A DNA stretch of 64,000 nt from Barnesiella sp. (GTDB lineage: Bacteria > Bacteroidota > Bacteroidia > Bacteroidales > Muribaculaceae), in assembly GCA_014800945.1 (NCBI GenBank), contig JAAVFD010000027.1, positions 19,418 to 83,417 on the forward strand, in the 5' to 3' direction. Below, in pieces: positions 17,922 to 26,483 of the stretch (positions are counted from its first letter, which is position 1; each line of letters starts with the position of its first letter). The notes beneath the pieces are model-generated. The model was not told where the DNA came from and did no database searches. It saw only the letters and a program-made list of their open reading frames with translations. A program made the translations under genes and the position numbers.

Positions 17922-19349
17922 ATGATAAATCGCGTTCTCATTAGAATAAAGGTAGTGCAGCTATTATATTCTTATCTGCTCACCAGAAGTGAATTTAAGA
18001 TAGAGGCTTTACCGGAGTCACCGACTCGCGATAAGAGGTTTGCGCACGCAATGTATATTGACACACTCCTTTTCATAATGCAGTTGAGTGGATTTCGGGT
18101 TCAGAAAGATTTTGATTCTGCCCTTTTGTCTTCTATGGGCGACAATAAGTATCTGAACTCTAATAAAATAATCCGAGCGCTTGCAAGTGATGACAGATTG
18201 CGTAGTGTTATCGCTAAAGAATCTCAATCCCTTAGCAATTTTAATGAATGTGCTAAGGAAATCTTCGACAAGATAATTAATTCATCAATTTATAGAAGCT
18301 ATATACGACTCAAATCTAAAGATGTAAATGAAGATTTGAAATTTTGGACTGTCATTATAGCTACCGTATTGGCTAAAGATGAACATTTCATAGAGTGCGC
18401 CCGCAAGAATGCCGATTTTACACTTTCCGGTTTTGAGCGAGGGATCCAGATGGCTATTGAAACTTTGTCCAGCTACAGCGATACAAAGTCAACTCTCAAT
18501 GAAGCGAGAAATTCTTTAGATAAATCTCTGGATAAAGCGCGTGAATTGTACTTCGCCTTATTGCTCTTACCGGTTGAATTGACCCGTCTCCAGGATCAGA
18601 AACTTGATGCTGCCAAGCATAAATATTTGCCATCTGCTGAAGATTTGAATCCTGACACACGTTTTGTAGATAATATTTTCCCAAAACTAATCAGTGAAGC
18701 TCCAGCGGTAAAAGATTTCTTGAAGGATAATCCAATAGGTTGGGAAAGTGACTTTAATCTCACAAAGAATCTACTTGACAAGATATTAGCATCAGATATC
18801 TACAAGAATTACATGAACAAACCGGCTGTTGATAGGGCCGCTGATTGTGATTTTTGGAGAGCCGTTTATAAATCCATTATATTACCGTCAGATGAACTCG
18901 CTGAAGTACTTGAATCAAAAAGCGTTTTCTGGAATGATGATATTGAAATAATGGGCACATTTGTTTTGAAAACGATTAAGAGAATTGCAAATTCAGACAA
19001 AGAGCCTGTTGAACTCCTGCCGAAATTCAAGGATGATGAAGATGCCCGATTTGGTTCTGAACTTTTTATGTTCGCGGTAAATAATCTTGAAGAATACCGT
19101 TCATATATCGATAAATTTATAAATGCCACTCAGTGGGATCCTGAGAGACTTGCGTTTATGGATGGTGTGATAATGATAACCGCTATAGCCGAATTGTTAA
19201 ATTTCCCGGCAATTCCACTTCCTGTTACGTTAAATGAATACATTGAGATAGCTAATTCGTACAGTTCACCCCGCAGTGGGCAGTTTATTAATGGAATATT
19301 GTATTCAGTTATCAATTTTCTCCGTCAGGAGGGTAAGCTCAGTAAATAA
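17922..19349 (+). CDS. nusB: Transcription antitermination factor NusB, enlarged by an internal duplication
   Basis: NusB binds boxA RNA with S10 and supports rRNA antitermination. The N-terminus MINRVLIRIKVVQLLYSY and the C-terminal half (WDPERLAFMDGVIM, LPVTLNEYIEIANSYSSP, GQFINGIL) are canonical for Bacteroidota NusB. The protein has 475 residues, however, against roughly 310 usual for the phylum. The extra part (about 30-195) resembles the segment that follows it (about 200-355): NKYLNS against HKYLPS, FDKIINSSIYRSYI against LDKILASDIYKNYM, and FWTVIIATVLAKDEHF against FWRAVYKSIILPSDEL. It therefore looks like a duplication of the Bacteroidota-specific middle region. yajC begins 28 bases downstream. 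Confidence 0.93.
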   Translation: MINRVLIRIKVVQLLYSYLLTRSEFKIEALPESPTRDKRFAHAMYIDTLLFIMQLSGFRVQKDFDSALLSSMGDNKYLNSNKIIRALASDDRLRSVIAKESQSLSNFNECAKEIFDKIINSSIYRSYIRLKSKDVNEDLKFWTVIIATVLAKDEHFIECARKNADFTLSGFERGIQMAIETLSSYSDTKSTLNEARNSLDKSLDKARELYFALLLLPVELTRLQDQKLDAAKHKYLPSAEDLNPDTRFVDNIFPKLISEAPAVKDFLKDNPIGWESDFNLTKNLLDKILASDIYKNYMNKPAVDRAADCDFWRAVYKSIILPSDELAEVLESKSVFWNDDIEIMGTFVLKTIKRIANSDKEPVELLPKFKDDEDARFGSELFMFAVNNLEEYRSYIDKFINATQWDPERLAFMDGVIMITAIAELLNFPAIPLPVTLNEYIEIANSYSSPRSGQFINGILYSVINFLRQEGKLSK

Positions 19350-19377
19350 ATAATAACCCAATAATTTTTTTCTTAAG

Positions 19378-19713
19378 ATGATTAATAATCTTGTTTTACT
19401 CCAGGACTCGAATGCCGGAGGTGCCATGAATCTGATTATGATTGTGGTTCTTATCGTAATCTTCTATTTTTTTATGATTCGCCCACAACAGAAAAAACAG
19501 AAAGAGATTCGTAAATTCCGTGAAGGCATCAAAGAAGGAGACACTATCGTGACAGCAGGCGGTATTTACGGAAAAGTACGTCGCATTAAAGAAACAACTA
19601 TTCTGATAGAAATTTCAAAAGGTGTTGAAATCAGAGTTGATAAAGGTTCTGTTTATCCTTCAGCTGCTGATGTTATCAATGATACAACTAACAAAATTGA
19701 GGACGCAAAATAA
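19378..19713 (+). CDS. yajC: Preprotein translocase subunit YajC
   Basis: A 111-residue, single-span inner-membrane protein associated with SecDF. The span (about 19-37) is followed by the hallmark MIRPQQKKQKE and the motif REGIKEGDTIVTAGGIYGKV. Gene order nusB-yajC-ybbR-coaE is typical of Bacteroidales. Starts 28 bases after nusB. Confidence 0.95.
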   Translation: MINNLVLLQDSNAGGAMNLIMIVVLIVIFYFFMIRPQQKKQKEIRKFREGIKEGDTIVTAGGIYGKVRRIKETTILIEISKGVEIRVDKGSVYPSAADVINDTTNKIEDAK

Positions 19714-19740
19714 TATATAACATAAAAAGGCTACACCGTA

Positions 19741-20727
19741 ATGATAGTAGAACGCATCAGAGCCCTGAAAATTAGATTGTCGGATGCAATCCATTCCGCC
19801 AAAGGGAGAGATGTGATTCTCTATCTTATGTGTGTATGTGTAGCTTTTATATTCTGGGCTCTCTTCTCTCTTGACTCGGATATACAGCGTGACTATGAAG
19901 TTCCGTTAGAGATTGTAGATAAACCGGACAGTGTTACACTTATCGGTAATCTTCCATCTTACCTTGGAGTTTCGGTGCAGGGGAAGGGTTCTCAACTTAT
20001 AAGATTTTCATGGGGAAAACTAACACCGGTAAAGCTTCCATTCAATGAAAATATATCTGAAAAAAATATATTTTCAATGTCAAAGCTTAAGATTGACAGT
20101 AGATTGAGAGACTATTTCGGAGGAGGGGTGCAAATAACATCGGTAAGACCGGATACTCTTAGAGTTCCATATACTACTTCACCGGGAGTAATGTTACCGG
20201 TAGTTCTTCGTGCTGATGTGCATGCGAGTTTGCAAAGTGTAATCAGCGGAAAAATTAAATCTAATGTCGATTCAGTAAGAGTTTACGGCATAAATGGAGT
20301 GCCTCATTCTTTGAAATTTGTGGAAACTGAAAGATTCAGTCGTTCAGGACTCAATGACACAACTACAGTAGAGGTTAATATAGAACCTATACCCGGGTTG
20401 AGAATAATTCCGGATAAAATAAAAGTTATTATTCCGGTAGAACCACTCATATTAAAGACTCGCTCCATTTTGGTTGAGCGAACAGGACTACCTAATAACA
20501 CCGGACTCATAACATTCCCGGCTCGTGTGGAGGTGAATTATCTTGTGCCTATGAGTGAATACAATAAAGATTATCCTATATCGGCGTATGTTGAATTCTC
20601 TGATGTAAATCACTCTACACAGAAAGCTAAAGTACATTTATCCACTTTGCCTAAAGTTTGTCAGAACGTTTCAGTTGTGCCTGATAGTGTTGAATTTATT
20701 ATTGAACGCACAAATTCTAAAAATTGA
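19741..20727 (+). CDS. YbbR-like domain protein
   Basis: A membrane-anchored protein of 328 residues: one N-terminal span (about 24-44) followed by extracytoplasmic beta-rich YbbR-type repeats (strands such as DYEVPLEIVDKPDSVT and DSVRVYGINGVPHSL). YbbR (CdaR) proteins are linked to c-di-AMP cyclase control in Firmicutes; that role is not established in Bacteroidota. The stop TGA overlaps the coaE ATG by one base (TGATG), implying translational coupling. Confidence 0.85.
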   Translation: MIVERIRALKIRLSDAIHSAKGRDVILYLMCVCVAFIFWALFSLDSDIQRDYEVPLEIVDKPDSVTLIGNLPSYLGVSVQGKGSQLIRFSWGKLTPVKLPFNENISEKNIFSMSKLKIDSRLRDYFGGGVQITSVRPDTLRVPYTTSPGVMLPVVLRADVHASLQSVISGKIKSNVDSVRVYGINGVPHSLKFVETERFSRSGLNDTTTVEVNIEPIPGLRIIPDKIKVIIPVEPLILKTRSILVERTGLPNNTGLITFPARVEVNYLVPMSEYNKDYPISAYVEFSDVNHSTQKAKVHLSTLPKVCQNVSVVPDSVEFIIERTNSKN

Positions 20728-21305
20728 TGTCTGTTATTGCTATTTCGGGTGGAATAGGAAGCGGTAAAAGTGTCGTTTCCCGAATTCTGACTGCAATGGG
20801 TTATCCGGTTTATGATTGTGATTCCGAGGCTAAAAGAATAATGAACAACAGTCCGTCAATTAAGTCTTTTATCAAGAGAAATATATCAGATGAAGCTATA
20901 TTGGCGGATCAAAGCATTGATAGAACTCATCTTGCCGATGTGGTTTTCAAGAATCAGGTTAAGTTGGAGATGCTTAATTCTGTTGTTCATGACGCGGTTA
21001 AAACAGACGTTGCCCAATGGGTAAAATCAAAGCCGGTATCATTTGTTGAAACCGCAATATTATACCAAAGTGGGCTCGATAAGTTAGTGAATCAAGTCTG
21101 GGAAATTGTAGCTCCGGATGAAATTCGCATCAATAGGGTAATGAAGCGTAATAGATTCTCGGCGGAACAGGTTAAAGATAGAATAAAGTCACAGGATAGC
21201 TTTGTGATTCCTGAAAAGCATCCCGAAACGTTATTGATAAATAATGATGGGCTTGAACCGTTATTACCGGTTATTCTGAGTCTTCTGAAAAATCTTCAAA
21301 AGTAA
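20727..21305 (+). CDS. coaE: Dephospho-CoA kinase
   Basis: Catalyses the last step of CoA synthesis, phosphorylating dephospho-CoA. P-loop SGGIGSGKS at residues 6-14, then YDCDSEAKRIM and the RNRFSAEQVKDRI lid region. Length 192 aa from ATG 20727, chosen over an in-frame TTG three bases earlier because it overlaps the upstream stop. The last 35 bases overlap the 3' end of the amidase on the other strand. Confidence 0.95.
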   Translation: MSVIAISGGIGSGKSVVSRILTAMGYPVYDCDSEAKRIMNNSPSIKSFIKRNISDEAILADQSIDRTHLADVVFKNQVKLEMLNSVVHDAVKTDVAQWVKSKPVSFVETAILYQSGLDKLVNQVWEIVAPDEIRINRVMKRNRFSAEQVKDRIKSQDSFVIPEKHPETLLINNDGLEPLLPVILSLLKNLQK

Positions 21306-22092
21306 AAGTGTCAGCGTCTCTCCAGGGGCTGAATCTTTCTCTGTCAAGATTCAGTTTATCTCTATCAAGTGTGCAGTATATTACACCGTCATCACTTCTT
21401 ATGGCTATATCCTTTCCCCAGTTATCAAAAGCAAAGGTATCCTCAAACGGATATTCTCCGTATTCATCTTGCCCACCTCTATTGCAACCGATAACATAAG
21501 CTTGATTTTCAATAGCTCGTGCTATCAGCAGATGTTTCCATGCATATGCTCTTGCGTGAGCCCAGTTTGCGGGTATTATAAGAAGGTCGTATTTTAGTGC
21601 TGAATTTCTCAACCATGCAGGGAAACGCAAATCGTAGCAAACTGCAGTCATAATCTTCCACCCTTTGAATTCAATAATCTCAGGCATACATTTCCCCGGT
21701 GAGAAAATATTCTGTTCACCCCCCAGGGTAAAAAGGTGACGCTTATCATAGTAATGTTCCTTGCAGTCTGGTGATATGAAGAACGCCCGATTCAGAATCT
21801 TTCCTTTATGAGAACAAACAAAACTACCGCAAATAGCTAAATTATTTCTTAAGGATAATTCCTTTAATGTGGTAATTGTGTCACCTTCAATTGTCTCAGC
21901 TAAAGAAGCCATGATCTCCGGGGATTTCCTGAACCCGGTAGAAAAAAGTTCAGGTAGAACCAAGATGTCAACATTCTGTTCCAATGCTCCGATGATATCA
22001 CTGACTGTACTCAAATTGATTTTTACGTCTCCGAAAGTAATGTCAATCGGGGCAATGGCTATTTTCAAAACTGATTTTACAACCTCATTCAT
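21271..22092 (-). CDS. Carbon-nitrogen hydrolase, omega-amidase (YafV/Nit2)-like
   Basis: Nitrilase-superfamily amidase of 273 residues. The Glu-Lys-Cys triad is visible as VLPELFSTGF, YDKRHLF and TAVCYDLRFPAW. The architecture and NWAHARAYAWKHLL match YafV/Nit2 enzymes, which hydrolyse alpha-ketoglutaramate or ketosuccinamate produced by glutamine/asparagine transaminases (metabolite repair). The start overlaps the acyltransferase stop (ATGA), so they are translationally coupled. The 3' end overlaps coaE by 35 bases tail to tail. Confidence 0.9.
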   Translation of the reverse strand: MNEVVKSVLKIAIAPIDITFGDVKINLSTVSDIIGALEQNVDILVLPELFSTGFRKSPEIMASLAETIEGDTITTLKELSLRNNLAICGSFVCSHKGKILNRAFFISPDCKEHYYDKRHLFTLGGEQNIFSPGKCMPEIIEFKGWKIMTAVCYDLRFPAWLRNSALKYDLLIIPANWAHARAYAWKHLLIARAIENQAYVIGCNRGGQDEYGEYPFEDTFAFDNWGKDIAIRSDDGVIYCTLDRDKLNLDRERFSPWRDADTFTFEDFSEDSE

Positions 22093-22628
22093 TCAGCAGA
22101 GAAATTTTCCGGGTGACGTCCTTTGAAAGGGCGGTAATAATCTTTAATAGCTCTCATATCTTTTTCCGCATCACCGGTTGGAATAAAAGTCTGTTCTATG
22201 ACAATATTCTTTGTTGAATAATCTATAGCTCCGAGGACTATTGGAATCTGTGCTCCATAAGCTATATGAAGAAATCCGTATCGCCATTTATCCGTTCTAC
22301 TTCTCGTTCCCTCTGGAGTAATGGCGAGACACATGGATTGTGAATTATTAAATTTGTCAATAATATTCTCAACAAGCGAACTGCCTTTCTTTCTGGGTAC
22401 GGGAATTCCTCCGATTGCTTTGAAAATAATTCCTAAGGGAAAGAAGAACCATGATTCTTTCATAAGAAATCCGGCTTTTCTTCCAATAGATGCGTATGCG
22501 AGTTTACCGAAAATAAAATCCCAGTTAGAAGTGTGAGGCGCAACGCATATAATGCATTTCGGATAGTCGGGAACGGTGATATTAATCTTCCATCCCGCAA
22601 CCTTCAATAAAAATCCAGCTAAGTTCAT
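22089..22628 (-). CDS. PlsC-family lysophospholipid acyltransferase
   Basis: A 179-residue protein of the 1-acylglycerol-3-phosphate acyltransferase superfamily. APHTSNWDF carries the catalytic HX4D, GGIPVPRKKG the second block, and TPEGTRSRTDKWRYGF the EGTRS glycerophosphate-binding block. It is short and lacks a strong N-terminal anchor, like Bacteroidota proteins named 1-acyl-sn-glycerol-3-phosphate acyltransferase. Acceptor unknown. Coupled to the amidase downstream and 8 bases after the small conserved protein. Confidence 0.88.
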   Translation of the reverse strand: MNLAGFLLKVAGWKINITVPDYPKCIICVAPHTSNWDFIFGKLAYASIGRKAGFLMKESWFFFPLGIIFKAIGGIPVPRKKGSSLVENIIDKFNNSQSMCLAITPEGTRSRTDKWRYGFLHIAYGAQIPIVLGAIDYSTKNIVIEQTFIPTGDAEKDMRAIKDYYRPFKGRHPENFSAE

Positions 22629-22636
22629 CTTTTAGC

Positions 22637-22972
22637 TCAATCCTTATTTTTGGGGAGAGCACTGTTCATTTTATCTATTATCTCTTGAACGCGTTTGTTA
22701 AATTCATCAGTCAACGATTTGAAGGCTTTGTCCATGAAGTTTTTCTTGGCTATATTGTAAGCTTTGAGACTGTCAAAATTCTTGGGAACTTTGTCAAAGT
22801 TAACATTGACTCTTGAAAGCGTTTCCTCTTGAAGAGCAGCTACATCACGTAATGAATCATTCAACACATCTTTATTGACTTCCTCAACGAGATATTTAGC
22901 AAGTGCACATTCTGCGGCTACCTCACCGCATATATAACGAATTTCCTTTTTTAGCTGTCTTTTGTTTGCCAT
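22637..22972 (-). CDS. Small conserved helical protein, function unknown
   Basis: 111 residues, almost entirely helical and charged. It starts KRQLKKEIRYICGEVAAEC and ends in a KD-rich tail. No catalytic motif or membrane segment. I have the impression of a family restricted to Bacteroidales but cannot name it. It lies 22 bases after the ThrC-like gene and 8 before the acyltransferase, so it belongs to that operon. Confidence 0.75.
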   Translation of the reverse strand: MANKRQLKKEIRYICGEVAAECALAKYLVEEVNKDVLNDSLRDVAALQEETLSRVNVNFDKVPKNFDSLKAYNIAKKNFMDKAFKSLTDEFNKRVQEIIDKMNSALPKNKD

Positions 22973-22994
22973 ATGTTATCTATTTATAGTTAAA

Positions 22995-24161
22995 TTATTC
23001 TGTTAAAATAATACGTTTGAACGCATTATAAGTAGGAGAGATCGAATTGTGATGAACCGGAGATTCAACCAACCGTGCTTTTATATCAGGAGTTGCAGTA
23101 GCAAGAAAAGCACCGAATTCATCATCTTTCAGTTCTTTCAATAGGGCAGAAGCATTCACAGCAGTCGAATAATCTGCCGTATAATGATATTGATTATGGA
23201 GAGCATCTTTACAACTGATCATATCACTTTCTGTAATTATAACAGTTGAAACTGGTATTTTGCTCGATTCTAATAAATATTCTACTCTTGGCTTATTGAT
23301 TGGATTCTCTGTTTCCTTTTCAAAATATGCTGCAATGATTTTTTTTATTGGAAGTCCCATTTCAGACGCTATCAGCAGAGCCGTAACATCTGCGAGATTG
23401 CCACCTGGAACCGCAAAAACTATATTGTCGGGTGTCGCTCCATTTTCAATCATTCGTGCACAGATATGGAAATATTGAATTACAAGTGGCAGCAATGATG
23501 ATATGTTAATGGTATTAGCCGATGTGAGAATTACCGTATCTCTTAAAGTTTTATCAACCAAAGCCGCTTGTGTAATAGATAGACTTTCTGATTCAGATCC
23601 TCTTACCTCAATAGCAGTTATATTTTTACCATTATTACAAATCTTAGCCAGTGCTTCCTCCGATAATTTTCCTTTAGGGGAAACCACAAAGATTCTGAAC
23701 TTATCTGAGTTTGAAAAAGCATCTGAAACAGCGATTCCATAATCGGATGATACAGAGGCTAATAATTTTATCCTTTTGTTAGCAGGTACATCAAAGAATA
23801 ACTCAAAAAATTGAGCCATAAACCGGACGCTTAAATCTCTACATGAACCGGATGGACCATGAAAAAGCTCTGCGGCAAACAATCTGTCGCCTTTCAGATG
23901 AATTACCGGGATTGGGAAAGTTAATACAGCAGAGATAACATCCTTAATTTTCTCGGAAGATATATCTTCGCCAAGCATAGCCGATAAAACAACGTATGAT
24001 ATGTCAGCCAAGGACATTTCATACATATTTCGAAAAAATGCGCCGGGCAATACCGGTATTTCTGCCGGCAAATATAATCCACCATTGTCAGCAATACCTG
24101 AGATGACCGCCTCCTTAAAAGGGGTTCTCAAAGAGTAATTTCCGGTACTTAAGAATTTCAT
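22995..24161 (-). CDS. Threonine synthase-like protein lacking the PLP lysine
   Basis: Length 388 aa; the N-terminus (FLSTGNYSLRTPFKEAVISG) and body follow threonine synthase. Active enzymes carry the PLP Schiff-base Lys in HGPTLAFKDxGxRFMA. Here the aligned block is HGPSGSCRDLSVRFMAQ (101-117), with Arg108 in place of Lys. The PLP phosphate-binding SGDTG block is SSDYG and SGNFGD is GGNLAD. ANTINISSLLPLVIQYF and GLPIKKIIAAYF remain recognisable. The fold is kept while the catalytic residues are lost, so it is probably not a threonine synthase. No thrA/thrB neighbour. First gene of an operon with a small helical protein, an acyltransferase and an amidase. Regulatory or moonlighting role unknown. 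Confidence 0.82.
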   Translation of the reverse strand: MKFLSTGNYSLRTPFKEAVISGIADNGGLYLPAEIPVLPGAFFRNMYEMSLADISYVVLSAMLGEDISSEKIKDVISAVLTFPIPVIHLKGDRLFAAELFHGPSGSCRDLSVRFMAQFFELFFDVPANKRIKLLASVSSDYGIAVSDAFSNSDKFRIFVVSPKGKLSEEALAKICNNGKNITAIEVRGSESESLSITQAALVDKTLRDTVILTSANTINISSLLPLVIQYFHICARMIENGATPDNIVFAVPGGNLADVTALLIASEMGLPIKKIIAAYFEKETENPINKPRVEYLLESSKIPVSTVIITESDMISCKDALHNQYHYTADYSTAVNASALLKELKDDEFGAFLATATPDIKARLVESPVHHNSISPTYNAFKRIILTE

Positions 24162-24178
24162 GTCGGTTTGTTTACTGA

Positions 24179-24186
24179 CAAAGGTA
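24179..24186 (-). promoter_or_regulatory. -7 box of the ThrC-like operon
   Basis: TACCTTTG, exact TAnnTTTG match on the minus strand, 17 bases before the ATG at 24161. Confidence 0.65.
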
Positions 24187-24233
24187 CTACTTTTTAGTTC
24201 GGCTTAATGCCTATTTGAGTTTATTTAACTCTA

Positions 24234-25856
24234 TCATAATTTATAGGTACACATTATGTGGAATCCAAACTGTCTGCTATTAATTATCGGATTAGTCACA
24301 TAAGTATTGTCAACTTTTACGCGCATTTTATCATACATTGTTTTTCTGGCATAAAAATCAAACCCCCCGGTAAGATATAAGCGATTGATTAATTTGTAAT
24401 TTACTGTTGTTTCAAAATGATTGAAATATGAATGTGAGGCATCCCCTTGAACATCAACCGGACAACCTTCAGGAGTGAGCGACCAATTGAACTGAGTATT
24501 ATATCCCTTCCAGGTATATAATCGGTAGTGCTGATTGGCTAAACGCAGGTGTAGTTTATCACCCCATAATGCCATATTTAATGAAGCCTTAATAGAAAAA
24601 CCGGAACCCCAGTTATAATTTCTGTGGTAATCACGATAAAAATCGGTAAGTATTCCGGCTAATGCAACTGCGTTTAGGTGAACATATCCGTCAAGAGACA
24701 TAATTTTTGTCGGATTATATCTGTACATTAGTCCACCGCCAACCGAAGCAGGTGTTCCTAATTTATACGGTACGGAGCAAGGGAAATAAACAGCTTTTCT
24801 TTCGGGGCGTATCGTATCGGAATCGAAGTAATCAAAATGTTGATATAAACCGATATTCAAGTTTGCTTTTTTTGTGTCATGGATTTCTTTTGAAAGCAAT
24901 CGTCCCATTGCCTCTATCCTGCTAAGCAGAGGTTGTGTTTTTATGTATTGCAATTCCATCAGGAATGAAAAGTAGTCGTACGGAATATTGGTTGACTCAG
25001 AATAACGGTAGCCGTACTCGATATTAATTTCAGCTGATGCACCAGCTTTGCTCCCAGTATCGTTGTCAATTAGTGACAGATATCTACAACCTAACGATAA
25101 TTCAACGCTCACCGGTGGCACTCCGAATCTTTTTCCTGAAGTAGCTCTCTTCTTCCACGCTGCCCCAGTGATTATGCGATTTATTCCCTTCATCGGGTCA
25201 ATAATGAACGCGGCAGCTTCACGCCCAAATCTCTCTGCGCCGGTTGTTCGGTCATCAAGAACTAGATCAGAGGTTCTGTAAAGCACTTCTCCTAATGCAG
25301 CTCCTCCTATCGGTGTGGCTATTATGTCATTAGTAGAAGGGTATTCTCTTTCCATGAATAGTTCCCACATAGCGCTCCCACCGATAGCAAATAATTCTGA
25401 TTGCCAAAAATTATAACCGTTTGAGCGGGCGGCATTAAAATATAATGAGCCGCTATATGGGTGGGCAAACATATTGGTATTCAGATGGTCATTGTCCCAT
25501 TCAAATCCATGTTTGAAATTCTCTTTTATGGAATTCCATGAAATGTACGCATATTGACCTTTGGATACATATCGGTCAAAGGACCATAAGGCAAGATTGA
25601 ATCCAACAGTTTCAGCACCAGCTCTCCAAAAATTCTTTTTCTGATGAAGCGACATATCCAAACTGTCAGGGGAGTGGGGTCTTGTAAGAATATGCCTGTA
25701 TGAACGGTGTCGTCTATGGTGTCCCGAATAAATCACAGAGTTTTTATCTATACTTTTCAATGAATCATCAAGATTCATACTTACTGAAAACAGAGGATAT
25801 AAAAACAGTGATATAAATAACAGTAATGTAAATGCAAATACGCGATAATATCTCAT
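24234..25856 (-). CDS. DUF3943 outer-membrane protein
   Basis: A 540-residue exported protein. After the signal segment (about 5-27) and a His/Arg-rich stretch comes the DUF3943 signature: WSFDRYVSKGQYAYISW, GFEWDNDHLNTNMFAHPYSG, and SELFAIGGSAMWELFMEREYPS. The second half is amphipathic beta strand and ends MCTYKL, suggesting a barrel. The family is common in Bacteroidetes and Proteobacteria with no known function. It is monocistronic with its own promoter and a separate terminator-free 3' region of about 70 bases before the next minus-strand promoter. Confidence 0.85.
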   Translation of the reverse strand: MRYYRVFAFTLLLFISLFLYPLFSVSMNLDDSLKSIDKNSVIYSGHHRRHRSYRHILTRPHSPDSLDMSLHQKKNFWRAGAETVGFNLALWSFDRYVSKGQYAYISWNSIKENFKHGFEWDNDHLNTNMFAHPYSGSLYFNAARSNGYNFWQSELFAIGGSAMWELFMEREYPSTNDIIATPIGGAALGEVLYRTSDLVLDDRTTGAERFGREAAAFIIDPMKGINRIITGAAWKKRATSGKRFGVPPVSVELSLGCRYLSLIDNDTGSKAGASAEINIEYGYRYSESTNIPYDYFSFLMELQYIKTQPLLSRIEAMGRLLSKEIHDTKKANLNIGLYQHFDYFDSDTIRPERKAVYFPCSVPYKLGTPASVGGGLMYRYNPTKIMSLDGYVHLNAVALAGILTDFYRDYHRNYNWGSGFSIKASLNMALWGDKLHLRLANQHYRLYTWKGYNTQFNWSLTPEGCPVDVQGDASHSYFNHFETTVNYKLINRLYLTGGFDFYARKTMYDKMRVKVDNTYVTNPIINSRQFGFHIMCTYKL

Positions 25857-25901
25857 TCTGTTATTTCCTTAATATTTTGACTTGAAAAATTGATTCACCG
25901 T

Positions 25902-25909
25902 CAAATTTA
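25902..25909 (-). promoter_or_regulatory. -7 box of the DUF3943 gene
   Basis: TAAATTTG on the minus strand, exact TAnnTTTG match, 45 bases upstream of the ATG at 25856. Confidence 0.6.
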
Positions 25910-26455
25910 ATAATAATTCCGAAGTTAATAAAAAAAGCGGTAAGTCTTATGGCAGAAAAGCGACTCCAAGATTGAAATAGTACTTTACTTCATACCAGAA
26001 TACTATTAGTTGTGGGGTGATATATATGACTGGAGCTCAAATTGTTATAAACTTTAAGAGGCTGAGTCAAAATTTGTTTTTTGATTCAGCCTCATGCTTT
26101 TTAGAAAATTTCAGTCTTGACCTGAAATAGAATTACAATATAATAGCCTGTGTCTTATAATGGTTTGATAACCGAACTGAAACCGCTGCAGTTATATGAA
26201 CATCCTTAGCGTTTAATTCTCGTGAGTAACAACTACGGTGTCTGCGCTCACAAATACTCATATATAATTGTTTCAGTTTATAAAAATTACTTGAATTTCA
26301 GCATGACTCAAAGAGCCTTCGCTTCGAATAATCGGGACAGGGTCAATGGTTCAAAAATGCTATTATTCAGAAGTATATATATTTATTGATCTCTATCAAC
26401 TTTCTGTAATTATAACAATCCTAAATCCATTTTGTTGAATTCAGTCAGCTTTTTA
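25910..26455. other. Gene-free interval of about 550 bases with a long hairpin
   Basis: No convincing ORF on either strand. It holds the 36-base hairpin at 26058-26093 and a smaller ATTTCAG/CTGAAAT hairpin near 26108-26128. Otherwise it is AT-rich sequence with no recognised RNA gene. It might be decayed mobile DNA or carry an unrecognised small RNA. Confidence 0.5.
26058..26093 (+). repeat. 15-bp inverted repeat, terminator-like or IS-end-like
   Basis: GAGGCTGAGTCAAAA (26058-26072) pairs with TTTTGATTCAGCCTC (26079-26093), one G-T pair, loop TTTGTT, followed by a short T run. No gene ends just upstream on the plus strand, so it does not obviously terminate anything. Similar GAGGCTG...CAAAA ends occur in Bacteroidota insertion sequences, which is a weak hint of a remnant. 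Confidence 0.6.
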
Positions 26456-26463
26456 TACCTTTG
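26456..26463 (+). promoter_or_regulatory. -7 box of the Nim-like gene
   Basis: TACCTTTG, exact match, with a TTG about 18 bases upstream as possible -33 element, 20 bases before ATG 26484. Confidence 0.65.
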
Positions 26464-26483
26464 TAATATAAATACAATTGTTT

